Assembly (NCBI RefSeq): GCF_030145185.1
Contig: NZ_JAQYWB010000033.1
Span: 1 to 61,904 of the forward strand
Source: Desulfoluna sp.
GTDB lineage: Bacteria > Desulfobacterota > Desulfobacteria > Desulfobacterales > Desulfolunaceae
Length of the DNA: 61,904 bases
Direction: 5' to 3'
Part shown: piece by piece, positions 38,874 to 47,365 of the stretch
How the letters are laid out: each line of letters opens with the position of its first letter
Position numbering within the stretch: position 1 is the stretch's first letter
Made by a program: the position numbers and the translations under genes
Notes under the pieces: model-generated
Told to the model about the DNA's origin: nothing
Databases searched by the model: none
What the model saw: only the letters and a program-made list of their open reading frames with translations

Positions 38874-39245
38874 TCACGCACCCACCACAAAATGCTCCGT
38901 CTTCGACGTCACCTCGGCCTTCACGGCATTCAAAAGCCCCTCCAGGGTTGAGATCACATTTTCCCGAACATCGCCGGCCACGACAATGGCCATCACGTCA
39001 TCCCCCACGGAGAGGGAGGTCTCCTCTTCGATGGCGACAAGAATCTCCACAATGCCGTCCCGGCCCCGATACTCGGCCATGAGCTCGTCCAGGCGCTCGT
39101 GGTTCACATGCACCGTCAGTCCCGTCACCGCGCGCCCGTCCCGGGAACTCTCCCGCACCACCCCGTTATGGGCCAGCACCATCCCCGCTTTGCCAAAATC
39201 AGGGTGGGCCTTGATTTCACGAATCATTTGATCAATTTGAATCAT
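38874..39245 (-). CDS. moaE: Molybdopterin synthase large-subunit-like protein (MoaE)
   Basis: The 123-residue protein resembles MoaE, the catalytic subunit that adds sulfur to precursor Z with MoaD: it has GMVLAHNGVVRESSRDGRAV, where MoaE has GA-x-x-x-FxG-x-VR, and a C-terminal strand region. It is a divergent member: AHNGVVR replaces the usual FVGxVR and the C-terminal catalytic lysine segment is not clear, so the assignment to function is cautious. The open frame begins at 39287, but the ATG at 39245 follows AAGG and fits better. It sits among moaC, mobA and moaB. Confidence 0.72.
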   Translation of the reverse strand: MIQIDQMIREIKAHPDFGKAGMVLAHNGVVRESSRDGRAVTGLTVHVNHERLDELMAEYRGRDGIVEILVAIEEETSLSVGDDVMAIVVAGDVRENVISTLEGLLNAVKAEVTSKTEHFVVGA

Positions 39246-39382
39246 TTTTTTTGCCTTTTTAAGGATAAATGAACCGCCTTTAAGCACCAGACGTTATGGG
39301 GAATCACCGCAAGGTCCCCCCAAAAGGACGAGGGAAGGAGGTCTTTCTCCTCCTCTTTTTGTAACGCTGGAGGTATCCGAGG

Positions 39383-39997
39383 TTAAAGGTCTCGCTCTGT
39401 GTCAAGGAGGGACTGGGCCCACGCGTAGTCTTCCGGGGTGTTGATATTAAAAAAAGTCCGCAACTCTGGATCAATTCGCCGAATCGCCTCCTCAGGGACT
39501 TTCCGGGTCCTTTTCCTGCGAAAAAGGCTCTGAATTTTGTAGCGGCCTTCGGCCAGGCGTCTCTCGGCCAGCTTGAGGTTTTCCCGGGAATAGGCCGCAC
39601 AGAGAGGTTCCAGTCCCTTGCTGGTCTCCGGCACCACGATGGTGGATCCTTCGGAGCGACAGGAGAGAACCAGCTCAACCATCGCGCGGGAGAGAAAGGG
39701 GTTGTCGCAAGGGGCAACAAAAACCCAAGGGGTTTCGGCATGAAAAAGAGCGGCATGAATCCCGGCGAGAGAACATCGTTCAGGGAAAATATCCGTCACG
39801 ATTTTTACATCAAACTCCAGAAAAGCCTGGGGGTTATTGGAGACCACCAGCACCTGACTGAAGATCTCATTGAAAAGGGCGAGGGTCCGTGCAATGACGC
39901 TTTCTCCTCCCAGTTCAAGAAACGCCTTATTGGTTCCATTCATCCTGGAATTCAATCCGCCGGCCAGAATCACGCCGGTACAATCAAAAATTCCCAT
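39383..39997 (-). CDS. mobA: Molybdenum cofactor guanylyltransferase MobA
   Basis: The 204-residue nucleotidyltransferase joins GMP to molybdopterin. It has the GTP-binding signature GVILAGGLNSRMNGTNKAF, where the usual G of RMG is N, and the central APCDNPFLS that holds the metal. The ATG at 39997 follows GAGGGAG and is chosen over one 21 codons upstream. It reads in the same direction as moaE but over a 137-base gap that contains a C/T-rich hairpin. Confidence 0.85.
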   Translation of the reverse strand: MGIFDCTGVILAGGLNSRMNGTNKAFLELGGESVIARTLALFNEIFSQVLVVSNNPQAFLEFDVKIVTDIFPERCSLAGIHAALFHAETPWVFVAPCDNPFLSRAMVELVLSCRSEGSTIVVPETSKGLEPLCAAYSRENLKLAERRLAEGRYKIQSLFRRKRTRKVPEEAIRRIDPELRTFFNINTPEDYAWAQSLLDTERDL

Positions 39998-40332
39998 TCG
40001 TATCGTCACTCCCTCGTTGGTTAATGGGGAAAGTCTGTCAAAAATAATACGCAAAATCAAGGCATTTCAAGAAGAGGGAACCACGGGTTTTCCGCCTCTT
40101 TTGACCATATTTGACTTGATCAATCACCCTTCAATGAGATAAAAATAGAGGATTGATGTCTCTCGCACCTGCGATGGTCATCCCGCAGCCATCGGACTGT
40201 TTGTCTATGGCATCGTCAACCCCTTGCATGCCCGTAAGTGAACCGCCCTTCCACACCCACGCCTGACGATCCAACGACAAGGTATCGGCAAGACGTTCCA
40301 AATACAGGCATCAACTTCATTGGGAACCTGCT
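39998..40332. other. Divergent gap mobA to pyrR
   Basis: Promoters for both genes are expected here. I see no repeat-family member, RNA gene or open frame worth calling; a PyrR-type attenuator is not obvious. Confidence 0.4.
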
Positions 40333-40872
40333 ATGAGCACCGCCACTGTTCTTCTCGACGCCACGGGCATCAAACGTGCCATCACCCGCATGGCCCACGA
40401 AATCATCGAACACCATCGCGGAGTCGAAAAACTTGCGCTGATCGGCATCCAGACCCGGGGGGTCTTCATCGCCAGGCGTTTGCGCAAAGAGATCGAAAAA
40501 ATCGAAGGGATGGAAGACAAAACCCTCCCCTGCGGAGAGATGGACATCAATCTCTACCGTGACGACTGGACCCGCATCAGCCACCAACCCATCGTCAAAC
40601 CCACCGAGATCCCCTTTGAAGTCAACGATCGAGATATCCTTCTGGTGGACGACGTCCTTTATACCGGCCGCACCATCCGAGCCGCCATGGACGCCCTCAT
40701 GGATTTCGGACGGCCCGCACGGATCAACCTGGCCGTTCTGGTGGACCGCGGCCACCGGGAATTCCCCATTCAGCCCGATTACACCGGTAAGAAAGTAGAA
40801 AACGACTACGATCAACATGTCAACGTCCTGCTCAGCGAGCACGACACATTCGATCAGGTAACCCTTGACTGA
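40333..40872 (+). CDS. pyrR: PyrR bifunctional regulator/uracil phosphoribosyltransferase
   Basis: The 179-residue protein has the phosphoribosyltransferase fold with the PRPP loop ILLVDDVLYTGRTIRAA (about residues 103-119) and the IGIQTRGVFIARRL segment typical of PyrR. PyrR binds UMP and, in some bacteria, pyr mRNA; here no pyr operon follows, so a salvage role or action in trans is possible. The ribosome binding site is weak. It precedes moaB by nine bases and is probably cotranscribed with it. Confidence 0.9.
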   Translation: MSTATVLLDATGIKRAITRMAHEIIEHHRGVEKLALIGIQTRGVFIARRLRKEIEKIEGMEDKTLPCGEMDINLYRDDWTRISHQPIVKPTEIPFEVNDRDILLVDDVLYTGRTIRAAMDALMDFGRPARINLAVLVDRGHREFPIQPDYTGKKVENDYDQHVNVLLSEHDTFDQVTLD

Positions 40873-40881
40873 GAGGTAATT

Positions 40882-41385
40882 ATGGGAACCCAAGAGCACA
40901 GAAAAGAGAGCAAAAAGCAACTGAAGGTAGCCATTGTCTCCGTCTCCACCACCCGCACCCTGGACACCGATGAAAGCGGGGCATGGATCGAAAAACAGGC
41001 CCAAAAAGAGGGGCACGAGATGGTCTCCCGCCGGGTGGTCCCGGATGAGGAAGGAGAGATACGAAAAGCGATTCGAGACATCGCCCGTGACCACGACGCC
41101 GATGGCATCATTGTCACCGGCGGCACCGGCATCACCGCCGGAGACGTTACCATTGAAGCCGTTCGGCCCATGTTCCGCAAAGAACTTGCCGCCTTCGGCC
41201 CCATCTTTGCCCAGCTGAGTTTTGACGAAATCGACTCGGCGGCCATCCTCTCCCGAGCCACCGCCGGCATCGTCTCCGACTCTGTGGTCTTCGTCATCCC
41301 GGGAAGCCTCGCCGCCTGCAAGCTCGCCTGCAAAAACCTGATCTTCCCCGAGCTCGGCCACGTCTCAAAACACGCCCGGGGATAA
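40882..41385 (+). CDS. moaB: Molybdopterin adenylyltransferase family protein (MoaB/MogA)
   Basis: The 167-residue protein matches the MoaB/MogA family, which adenylates molybdopterin before metal insertion. It has the characteristic DGIIVTGGTGITAGDVTIEA and the C-terminal VFVIPGSLAACKLA. GAGAGG precedes the ATG. It completes a group of four cofactor genes spread over both strands within 4 kb. Confidence 0.9.
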   Translation: MGTQEHRKESKKQLKVAIVSVSTTRTLDTDESGAWIEKQAQKEGHEMVSRRVVPDEEGEIRKAIRDIARDHDADGIIVTGGTGITAGDVTIEAVRPMFRKELAAFGPIFAQLSFDEIDSAAILSRATAGIVSDSVVFVIPGSLAACKLACKNLIFPELGHVSKHARG

Positions 41386-41516
41386 GGGTTCGCAAAGGCT
41401 CCTCGCCCTCGCTTGCCGCGCCGTAGCCCAATGACGCAGGTTATGCGGCATCCCCCCCACACGGGAGCAGCCCGTCAGTGAATGTGATCGACCCGAGGAT
41501 CGAGGATTGGGAGCAT

Positions 41517-42023
41517 TCACGAACCCGGGGTGTAGCGGACGGCCAGGGTTCGGATGATGCCGAGGCTGACAAGAAGCAGGGAAAAGCCCATGAGGAGTTC
41601 CCAGGAAGGGCCTTTTGCCTCGTTTCGATAGAGGGCGATCATCACTTCACGCACCACAAAGAGGATGGCCGGGTCCATCATGGTGTGGAGCCGGATCCTC
41701 TGGGTGCTGAAGAAATCCACAAACCCTCTGAAGAGTTCTAACATGACGAGAAAGGAGAGCACCTCGGCCACCACGGAGGTGAAGCCCTCTCCGTTGAGGC
41801 CATGCAGCAGCTTTCCCGCATCCATCAGCGTTTTCCCCAAGGCTACGGCCAAAACCACGATGATGTAGACAATCATGATATTAACCATCACCTCCTGGGT
41901 GATGAAAAAAATTTTTCTTGGATGAATGGTCTCCATCCATCGGCCGACACGTCCCGGCTCTTCCCTCTCCCTGTGCCTTTGCCCTATGGGCTCATTGATC
42001 TGTTCCATGGGGCGAGTATCCAT
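41517..42023 (-). CDS. psiE: PsiE-family phosphate-starvation membrane protein
   Basis: The 168-residue protein has four hydrophobic segments (about residues 47-65, 83-100, 115-131 and 142-160) and matches the PsiE family, induced on phosphate starvation in E. coli; its function is not known. It is divergent from pstS and shares the upstream region with the Pho-box-like repeats at 42096-42124. The start is uncertain, since AAGGGG directly abuts the first ATG. Confidence 0.8.
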   Translation of the reverse strand: MDTRPMEQINEPIGQRHREREEPGRVGRWMETIHPRKIFFITQEVMVNIMIVYIIVVLAVALGKTLMDAGKLLHGLNGEGFTSVVAEVLSFLVMLELFRGFVDFFSTQRIRLHTMMDPAILFVVREVMIALYRNEAKGPSWELLMGFSLLLVSLGIIRTLAVRYTPGS

Positions 42024-42095
42024 CCCCTTTGTGTGAGCCGTGTCAGCACCCCATGAGGATTTCGCATCAAGCGATCTTCATCAAGCCACAAAACC

Positions 42096-42138
42096 CTCAC
42101 CTCCCCCTAACCAACGCCTAACACAAGGTCTCTATCTT
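42096..42138 (+). promoter_or_regulatory. Pho-box-like repeats and -10 of pstS
   Basis: Three seven-base units, CTCACCT (42096), CTAACCA (42107) and CTAACAC (42118), are spaced exactly 11 bases apart, the geometry of PhoB sites. TATCTT at 42133-42138 lies about ten bases further on, as expected for a Pho-controlled -10. Confidence 0.6.
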
Positions 42139-42203
42139 CTCTGGGAAACCATTGAGGCCCCTGGCCTCGAACCCTCATCGCAATCCCCCACAGGAGAGAC
42201 ACC

Positions 42204-43022
42204 ATGAAAAAGCGTATCGGATTCACCCTCTTTATCACCGCCCTCTGCCTGGCAGCGACCGTCTCAATGGCATCGGCCGGCCAGCTCGTTCTTAAGGGAT
42301 CCACCACCGTTCTTCCCATTGCACAGAAAATATCCGAGGCCTACATGGCCGCTCACCCTGAGGTAAAAATCTCACTGTCCGGTGGCGGCTCCGGCAACGG
42401 CATTAAAGCGGTCCTGGACCAGACCTCGAACATCGGCAACTCCTCGCGCTTCATCAAGGGCAAAGAGGTGAAGCTGGCCGCAGAAAAAGGGGTCCTCCCC
42501 GTTCCCCACCGCATCGCCCTGGATTGCATCGTGCCGGTGGCCCACCCCGAGAACCCCGTCACCGACCTCACCCTGGATCAACTCAAGAAGATCTACCAGG
42601 GCAAGATCACGAACTGGAAAGAGGTGGGCGGCGCCGACAAAAAGATCGTGGTGATCTCCCGGGACAGCTCCTCCGGCACCTTTGATGCCTGGAAAAGCCT
42701 GGTGATGAAAAAAGAGCGGGTCACCCCCCGCGCCCTGACTCAACCCTCCAACGGCGGGCTCGTCACCCAGGTCGCCACCACAGAAGGAGCCATCGCCTAT
42801 ATCGCCCTGGGGTACCTGAATGACGAGGTCAAGGCAATTCGAGTCAACGGGATTAAAGGATCCGCCGAAACCACCCTCAACGGCCGCTACCCCATCAGCC
42901 GACCCCTCTTCATGTTCACCAACGGCTGGCCCAAGGGAGAGACCCTCTCCTTCATCAACTTCATCCTCTCCCGAAACGGCCAGAGCTTGGTTGAAGAGGC
43001 CGGGAGCATCCCCCTTTACTAA
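42204..43022 (+). CDS. pstS: Phosphate ABC transporter substrate-binding protein PstS
   Basis: The 272-residue periplasmic protein has a signal peptide ending near SMASA (residue 25) and the phosphate-binding segments LKGSTTVLPIAQKI and SRDSSSGTFDAW. It delivers phosphate to the PstCA permease. AGGAGAG precedes the ATG, and Pho-box-like repeats lie about 100 bases upstream. It heads pstSCA. Confidence 0.93.
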   Translation: MKKRIGFTLFITALCLAATVSMASAGQLVLKGSTTVLPIAQKISEAYMAAHPEVKISLSGGGSGNGIKAVLDQTSNIGNSSRFIKGKEVKLAAEKGVLPVPHRIALDCIVPVAHPENPVTDLTLDQLKKIYQGKITNWKEVGGADKKIVVISRDSSSGTFDAWKSLVMKKERVTPRALTQPSNGGLVTQVATTEGAIAYIALGYLNDEVKAIRVNGIKGSAETTLNGRYPISRPLFMFTNGWPKGETLSFINFILSRNGQSLVEEAGSIPLY

Positions 43023-43144
43023 GAACCGACCACGGCCCGGCGACGACGCTTTTGACCGACACGACCCTTTCCAGGGTTCGTTTCGGTCACCCCCGCCGGC
43101 AAACTCACCAAAGTCAGCCTTTTGTTTGGAGCAGGAACCCTCAC

Positions 43145-44122
43145 ATGAAACATCGTGAAGCCGCACCCATCGCCACCCGTACGCATCACGACGCCCCTTC
43201 GCCGGTCGCGGAAGGGGCCGTCAGAGACTCTCTCACGAGACAACACACGGCCTTAGGCGATTGGACGGCCCAATCCTTACTGTTTGTCATCTCTCTGGTC
43301 TCCCTCTTCGTCTTAGGGCTCATCATGGCCTTTCTCATCATGGAGGGAGCCCCGACGTTCTCCTTTGTCTCCATCCGGGAATTTGCCCTGGGCCATCTCT
43401 GGTACCCCACGGATGAGCCCCCCGATTTCGGCATCCTGGCCCTGATCATGGGCTCCCTTTCCGTGACCCTGATCTCCTCTCTGATTGCCGTGCCCTCGGG
43501 AGTGATGACAGCCATTTATTTATCGGAGATCGCCCCTCCCCGGGTGGCTGAAATCCTGAAGCCGGCCATTGAACTGCTCGCCTCTCTCCCGTCCGTGGTG
43601 ATCGGATTTTTCGGCATGGTGGCCGTGGCGCCCCTGATGCAGCAGCTCTTCGATATTCCCACAGGCCTTAACCTCTTTACGGCCTCCATCATGCTGGCCT
43701 TCATGTCCATCCCCACCATCTGCACCATCTCGGAAGACGCCCTGCGAAATGTCCCCGTCACCTACCGGGAGGCCTCCCTGGCCCTGGGGGCCACCCCCTT
43801 TGAAACGATCTCAAAGGTCACGGTGCCCGCAGCCCTTTCCGGCATCACCACCTCCATCATTCTCGGCATGTCCCGAGCCATCGGAGAAACCATGGTGGTC
43901 CTGATGGTAGCCGGTGGCGCAGCCATCGTGCCCACCTCCCTGTTTGACCCCATTCGCCCCATGCCGGCGAGCATTGCCGCAGAGATGGGGGAGGCCCCAT
44001 TCCGGGGGGAGCACTACCACGCCCTCTTTGCCACAGGGATTACCCTCTTTCTTTTCACGATTCTCTTCAACGTTCTGGCGATGTCTGTCTCACGCAGGTA
44101 TCGGCTCAAGGGGTCATCATGA
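43145..44122 (+). CDS. pstC: Phosphate ABC transporter permease PstC
   Basis: The 325-residue membrane protein has six predicted helices and the permease EAA-type loop (YREASLALGATPFETISKVT) that contacts PstB. The frame opens at 43052, but the ATG at 43145, after GGAGCAGGA, is chosen because homology begins beyond it and the upstream part is low in complexity. Its stop overlaps the pstA start by four bases. Confidence 0.93.
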   Translation: MKHREAAPIATRTHHDAPSPVAEGAVRDSLTRQHTALGDWTAQSLLFVISLVSLFVLGLIMAFLIMEGAPTFSFVSIREFALGHLWYPTDEPPDFGILALIMGSLSVTLISSLIAVPSGVMTAIYLSEIAPPRVAEILKPAIELLASLPSVVIGFFGMVAVAPLMQQLFDIPTGLNLFTASIMLAFMSIPTICTISEDALRNVPVTYREASLALGATPFETISKVTVPAALSGITTSIILGMSRAIGETMVVLMVAGGAAIVPTSLFDPIRPMPASIAAEMGEAPFRGEHYHALFATGITLFLFTILFNVLAMSVSRRYRLKGSS

Positions 44123-45003
44123 GGCTCTCCATACAGAAAAACACCCTCTCCGGCAGGCGCGGAGCCATCCAGACTCTCTGGTTCCTCCTCTTCCGAGCCG
44201 CCGCAGGGATCAATGTGCTGGCCCTGTTTGCCGTCATTGGCTTCATTATCAGCAAGGGCCTCTCCGCCATCAGCTGGGAGTTTCTCACCGAGATGCCGAA
44301 AAACTCCATGACGGAAGGGGGCATCCTCCCCTGTATTGTGGGCACCTTCTCCCTGGCCATGGGCGCCCTGGCCGTGGCCTTTCCCGTGGGCCTGGCCACC
44401 GCCGTCTACCTGAATGAATACGCCACCCAGGGAAAAGTCGTGTCGGCCATCCGCTTTGCCATCGCCAACCTGGCCGGGGTCCCCTCGGTGGTCTTCGGGC
44501 TCTTCGGCCTCGCCTTCTTCTGCACCGTCCTCAAGATGGGGGTCAGCCTCCTGGCCGGTGCCCTGACCCTGGGGGTCATGAGCCTGCCCGTCATCATCGG
44601 AGCCTCCGAAGAGGCGTTAAAAGCCGTGCCGGACACCTACCGGGAGGCCTCCCTGGGGCTGGGAGCCTCCAAATGGCAGACCCTCTGCCGCGTGGTGGTG
44701 CCCTCGGCCCTGCCCGGCATCCTCACCGGATCCATCCTGGCCCTGGGCCGGGCCGCCGGAGAGACCGCCCCCATCATGTTCACCGGTGCCGTCTTTTTCA
44801 CCCCGGACCTGCCCACCTCCGTCTTTGACGAGGTCATGGCCCTGCCCTACCACATCTATGTCCTGGCCACGGCAGGCACCCATATCGGAGAAACACGGCC
44901 CCTTCAGTACGGCACCGCCCTGGTCCTCATCACCCTGGTCCTGGGCATGAACCTCTGCGCCATTATCCTGCGCGCACGCCTGCGCAAGCGCAGCCGCGTG
45001 TAA
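44119..45003 (+). CDS. pstA: Phosphate ABC transporter permease PstA
   Basis: The 294-residue partner of PstC has six helices and a matching EAA loop (YREASLGLGASKWQTLCRVV). AAGGGG precedes its ATG, which overlaps the pstC stop. The next gene, pstB, normally follows at once; here 593 bases of repeats intervene. Confidence 0.93.
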   Translation: MRLSIQKNTLSGRRGAIQTLWFLLFRAAAGINVLALFAVIGFIISKGLSAISWEFLTEMPKNSMTEGGILPCIVGTFSLAMGALAVAFPVGLATAVYLNEYATQGKVVSAIRFAIANLAGVPSVVFGLFGLAFFCTVLKMGVSLLAGALTLGVMSLPVIIGASEEALKAVPDTYREASLGLGASKWQTLCRVVVPSALPGILTGSILALGRAAGETAPIMFTGAVFFTPDLPTSVFDEVMALPYHIYVLATAGTHIGETRPLQYGTALVLITLVLGMNLCAIILRARLRKRSRV

Positions 45004-45596
45004 ATCAAGGGAAAACAATGGATTCTGTGGTTAAAGATCAAAAAAGGCCTCCGGCGGCCCTGCCGGGGGCTAAACTTTTGAAAAGTTTAACAAACAAGTT
45101 TGTAACTATTCAGCTTCATCCTATCACCGGAGGGTCTCTTTTTGAAAAAAGCTTCGCAAAAACGTTTCAGCCCGTAGGGTGCGGCTCCCGCAGCGTTCAA
45201 CGTCACGCAAACCGCCGGCCCCGTCTCAACATTTATCACAAAATGCGGCGTTGCAGGTTTATCGGACGTTAAGCGGTGCGCACGGCGCACCCTACATTTC
45301 ACCTCGACACGGTTACCAAAGGACAGACCCTTTATACGGTTTCCGTCTTCGCCTGCGGCTACGCCGTGACATGGGGGCACACCTTGCCGCCGGAGTTATT
45401 CCGGTTAATGTCAACCCGTGAATTGACAAGGAAGCACCGGCAGCTCATGCGCTTGCGGCGTTCGAGGCATCCCCTCATCCTTCACGCGAATGCGGAAGCG
45501 AGGTGTCCAGAGTACCGACAACCATAGAGCATTCGCAAACCTGCTTTCGAGGTGGCACCACCTCGCCGCCGGAGGCTTTTTCAGGAATGAAACCAT
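45004..45596 (+). repeat. Repeat array between pstA and pstB
   Basis: This gap is made mainly of repeats: family H hairpins at 45048-45096, an element bordered by GTAGGGTGCG (45174-45183) and CGCACCCTAC (45286-45295), and a full family A copy at 45378-45577. GTAGGGTGC/GCACCCTAC-bordered intergenic sequences are widespread in proteobacteria. No gene is present. Confidence 0.8.
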
Positions 45597-46376
45597 ATGA
45601 CCCAAGAGAATAAAACAACCCACGACACCATCATCCAGACCCAGGACCTGAGCCTTTTCTATGGCGACTTTCAGGCCCTTCACGAGATCTCCCTCTCCTT
45701 TGCCCAGCGTGAGGTGACGGCCCTTATCGGCCCGTCCGGCTGTGGTAAAAGCTCTTTTCTGAGGTGCCTCAACCGAATGAACGACCTCACGGCTGGAACC
45801 CGCAGCGAGGGGGAGGTGGTCTTTGAGGGGAAGAACATCCTGGGAAAAAAAATCGACGTGGTCTCCCTGCGCCGCCACATCGGCATGGTGTTCCAAAAGG
45901 CAAACCCCTTTCCCAAGAGCATTTACGACAACGTGGCCTACGGCCTGGTGGTCAACGGCCTGAAAAACCGATCCATGGTGGCGGCTCGGGTGGAAAAGAG
46001 TCTCAAGCAGGCCGCCCTCTGGGAGGAGGTCAAGGACCGCCTCAACAAGCCGGCCCTGGGGCTCTCCGGGGGCCAGCAGCAACGCTTGTGCATCGCCCGG
46101 GCCCTGGCCGTAGAACCCGAGATCCTGCTCATGGACGAACCCGCCTCGGCCCTGGACCCCATCGCCACCCAAAAGATCGAAGAATTAATTCTCGAGCTGA
46201 AAGAACGCTACACCATCATCATCGTCACCCACAACATGCAGCAGGCCTCCCGTGTCTCAGACACCACCGCCTTCTTTTACATGGGCAAACTCATTGAGGT
46301 GGGCAGAACCAACGCCCTGTTCACCAAGCCAATCAAAAAAGAGACCGAAGATTACATCACCGGACGTTTCGGATAA
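45597..46376 (+). CDS. pstB: Phosphate ABC transporter ATP-binding protein PstB
   Basis: The 259-residue ATPase has Walker A GPSGCGKS (45-52), signature LSGGQQQR (about 155) and Walker [14 protein letters not shown], all intact, and the PstB-specific [18 protein letters not shown]. It powers PstCA. A weak AGGAA precedes the ATG. Its separation from pstA suggests either a read-through transcript or a promoter within the repeats. Confidence 0.94.
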   Translation: MTQENKTTHDTIIQTQDLSLFYGDFQALHEISLSFAQREVTALIGPSGCGKSSFLRCLNRMNDLTAGTRSEGEVVFEGKNILGKKIDVVSLRRHIGMVFQKANPFPKSIYDNVAYGLVVNGLKNRSMVAARVEKSLKQAALWEEVKDRLNKPALGLSGGQQQRLCIARALAVEPEILLMDEPASALDPIATQKIEELILELKERYTIIIVTHNMQQASRVSDTTAFFYMGKLIEVGRTNALFTKPIKKETEDYITGRFG

Positions 46377-46381
46377 CTTTC

Positions 46382-46418
46382 AAGGAGGCACCCGCTTGCC
46401 GGGTGATTGAAACCAACC
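46382..46418 (+). promoter_or_regulatory. Hairpin between ribosome binding site and phoU start
   Basis: AAGGAGG at 46382-46388 is 30 bases from the phoU ATG, too far for normal use, but CACCCG (46389-46394) and CGGGTG (46400-46405) form a stem that would bring the two closer. The stem could modulate phoU translation. Confidence 0.3.
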
Positions 46419-47081
46419 ATGACCATTCACCTGCAACGGGAACTCGATAAAATCCGTCACATGCTCCTCTCCCTGGGCGCCCTCACCGAAAACCGTTTCA
46501 AACAGGCCATCCGCGCTTTAAATGAAATGGATGTGGAACTGGCTCGGGAGATCATCGATAAAGACGAGGAGATTGATTTGAAAGAGGTACAGATCGAAGA
46601 GGAGTGCCTCAAGGTCCTGGCCCTGTACCAGCCGGTGGCCAGCGACCTGAGATTCCTGGTGGTGGTGATCAAGATCAACAACGATCTGGAACGCATCGCC
46701 GACCAGGCCGTCAATATTGCCGTGCGCATCAAAACCCTGGCGGGCAAACCGGCCCCTGATTTTACCTGCGACTACACCCCCATGGCGGAAAAAGCCGGCC
46801 TCATGCTGAAGATGAGCCTGGATGCCTTTGTGCGCCAGGACGATAAGAAGGCAGAACGGGTCCGCCAGATGGATGAGGAGGTGGATGCCATGCGGAACAA
46901 CGCCTACGACCGCATCAAAAAGGCCATCTCCAGAGCCCCGGATAAAGCCGGTTACCTCATCAACCTCTTTCTCGTCTCCCGGCATCTGGAACGCATGGCC
47001 GACCACGCCACCAACATCGCCGAAGAGGTGATCTACATGCGACGCGGCGAGATTATCCGGCACACCGAGACCTTCGATTAA
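46419..47081 (+). CDS. phoU: Phosphate signalling protein PhoU
   Basis: The 220-residue protein is formed of two three-helix PhoU repeats, with the conserved metal-binding patterns (DLRFLVVVIKINNDLERIAD and the second-half NLFLVSRHLERMADHATNIA). It links the Pst transporter to PhoR and keeps the Pho regulon off when phosphate is plentiful. The ATG at 46419 is chosen over a TTG four codons earlier. A G/C-rich stem-loop follows the gene at 47088. Confidence 0.94.
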   Translation: MTIHLQRELDKIRHMLLSLGALTENRFKQAIRALNEMDVELAREIIDKDEEIDLKEVQIEEECLKVLALYQPVASDLRFLVVVIKINNDLERIADQAVNIAVRIKTLAGKPAPDFTCDYTPMAEKAGLMLKMSLDAFVRQDDKKAERVRQMDEEVDAMRNNAYDRIKKAISRAPDKAGYLINLFLVSRHLERMADHATNIAEEVIYMRRGEIIRHTETFD

Positions 47082-47087
47082 ACCCAC

Positions 47088-47131
47088 AACGGGGAGACCC
47101 CGGCACCGAATCATTCCGGCGTCTCCCCGTT
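47088..47131 (+). terminator. Stem-loop after phoU
   Basis: AACGGGGAGAC (47088-47098) and GTCTCCCCGTT (47121-47131) form a perfect 11-bp stem, followed by CTCCCC with no T run. It may stabilise the 3' end or act as an imperfect terminator. Confidence 0.5.
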
Positions 47132-47365
47132 CTCCCCTGTCCCGGTTTCCTGCCGAAACATCCCCATGAAATCTTCTTGACTTTTTGCCTTCAATATCTA
47201 ATGCTTCTCAACTGATAACATTGGCTTTTTAAGTAAACGAGTTTATCATCGTACGCCTGTCACCGCCTCTTTTCCTTTGCCTGGACAGGCCTTCGTACGC
47301 ACACAGGCCATCATCAATCAACATCGGCCCACCCTCCCCCGCTGGGGCCTATACTGCAGACAACC

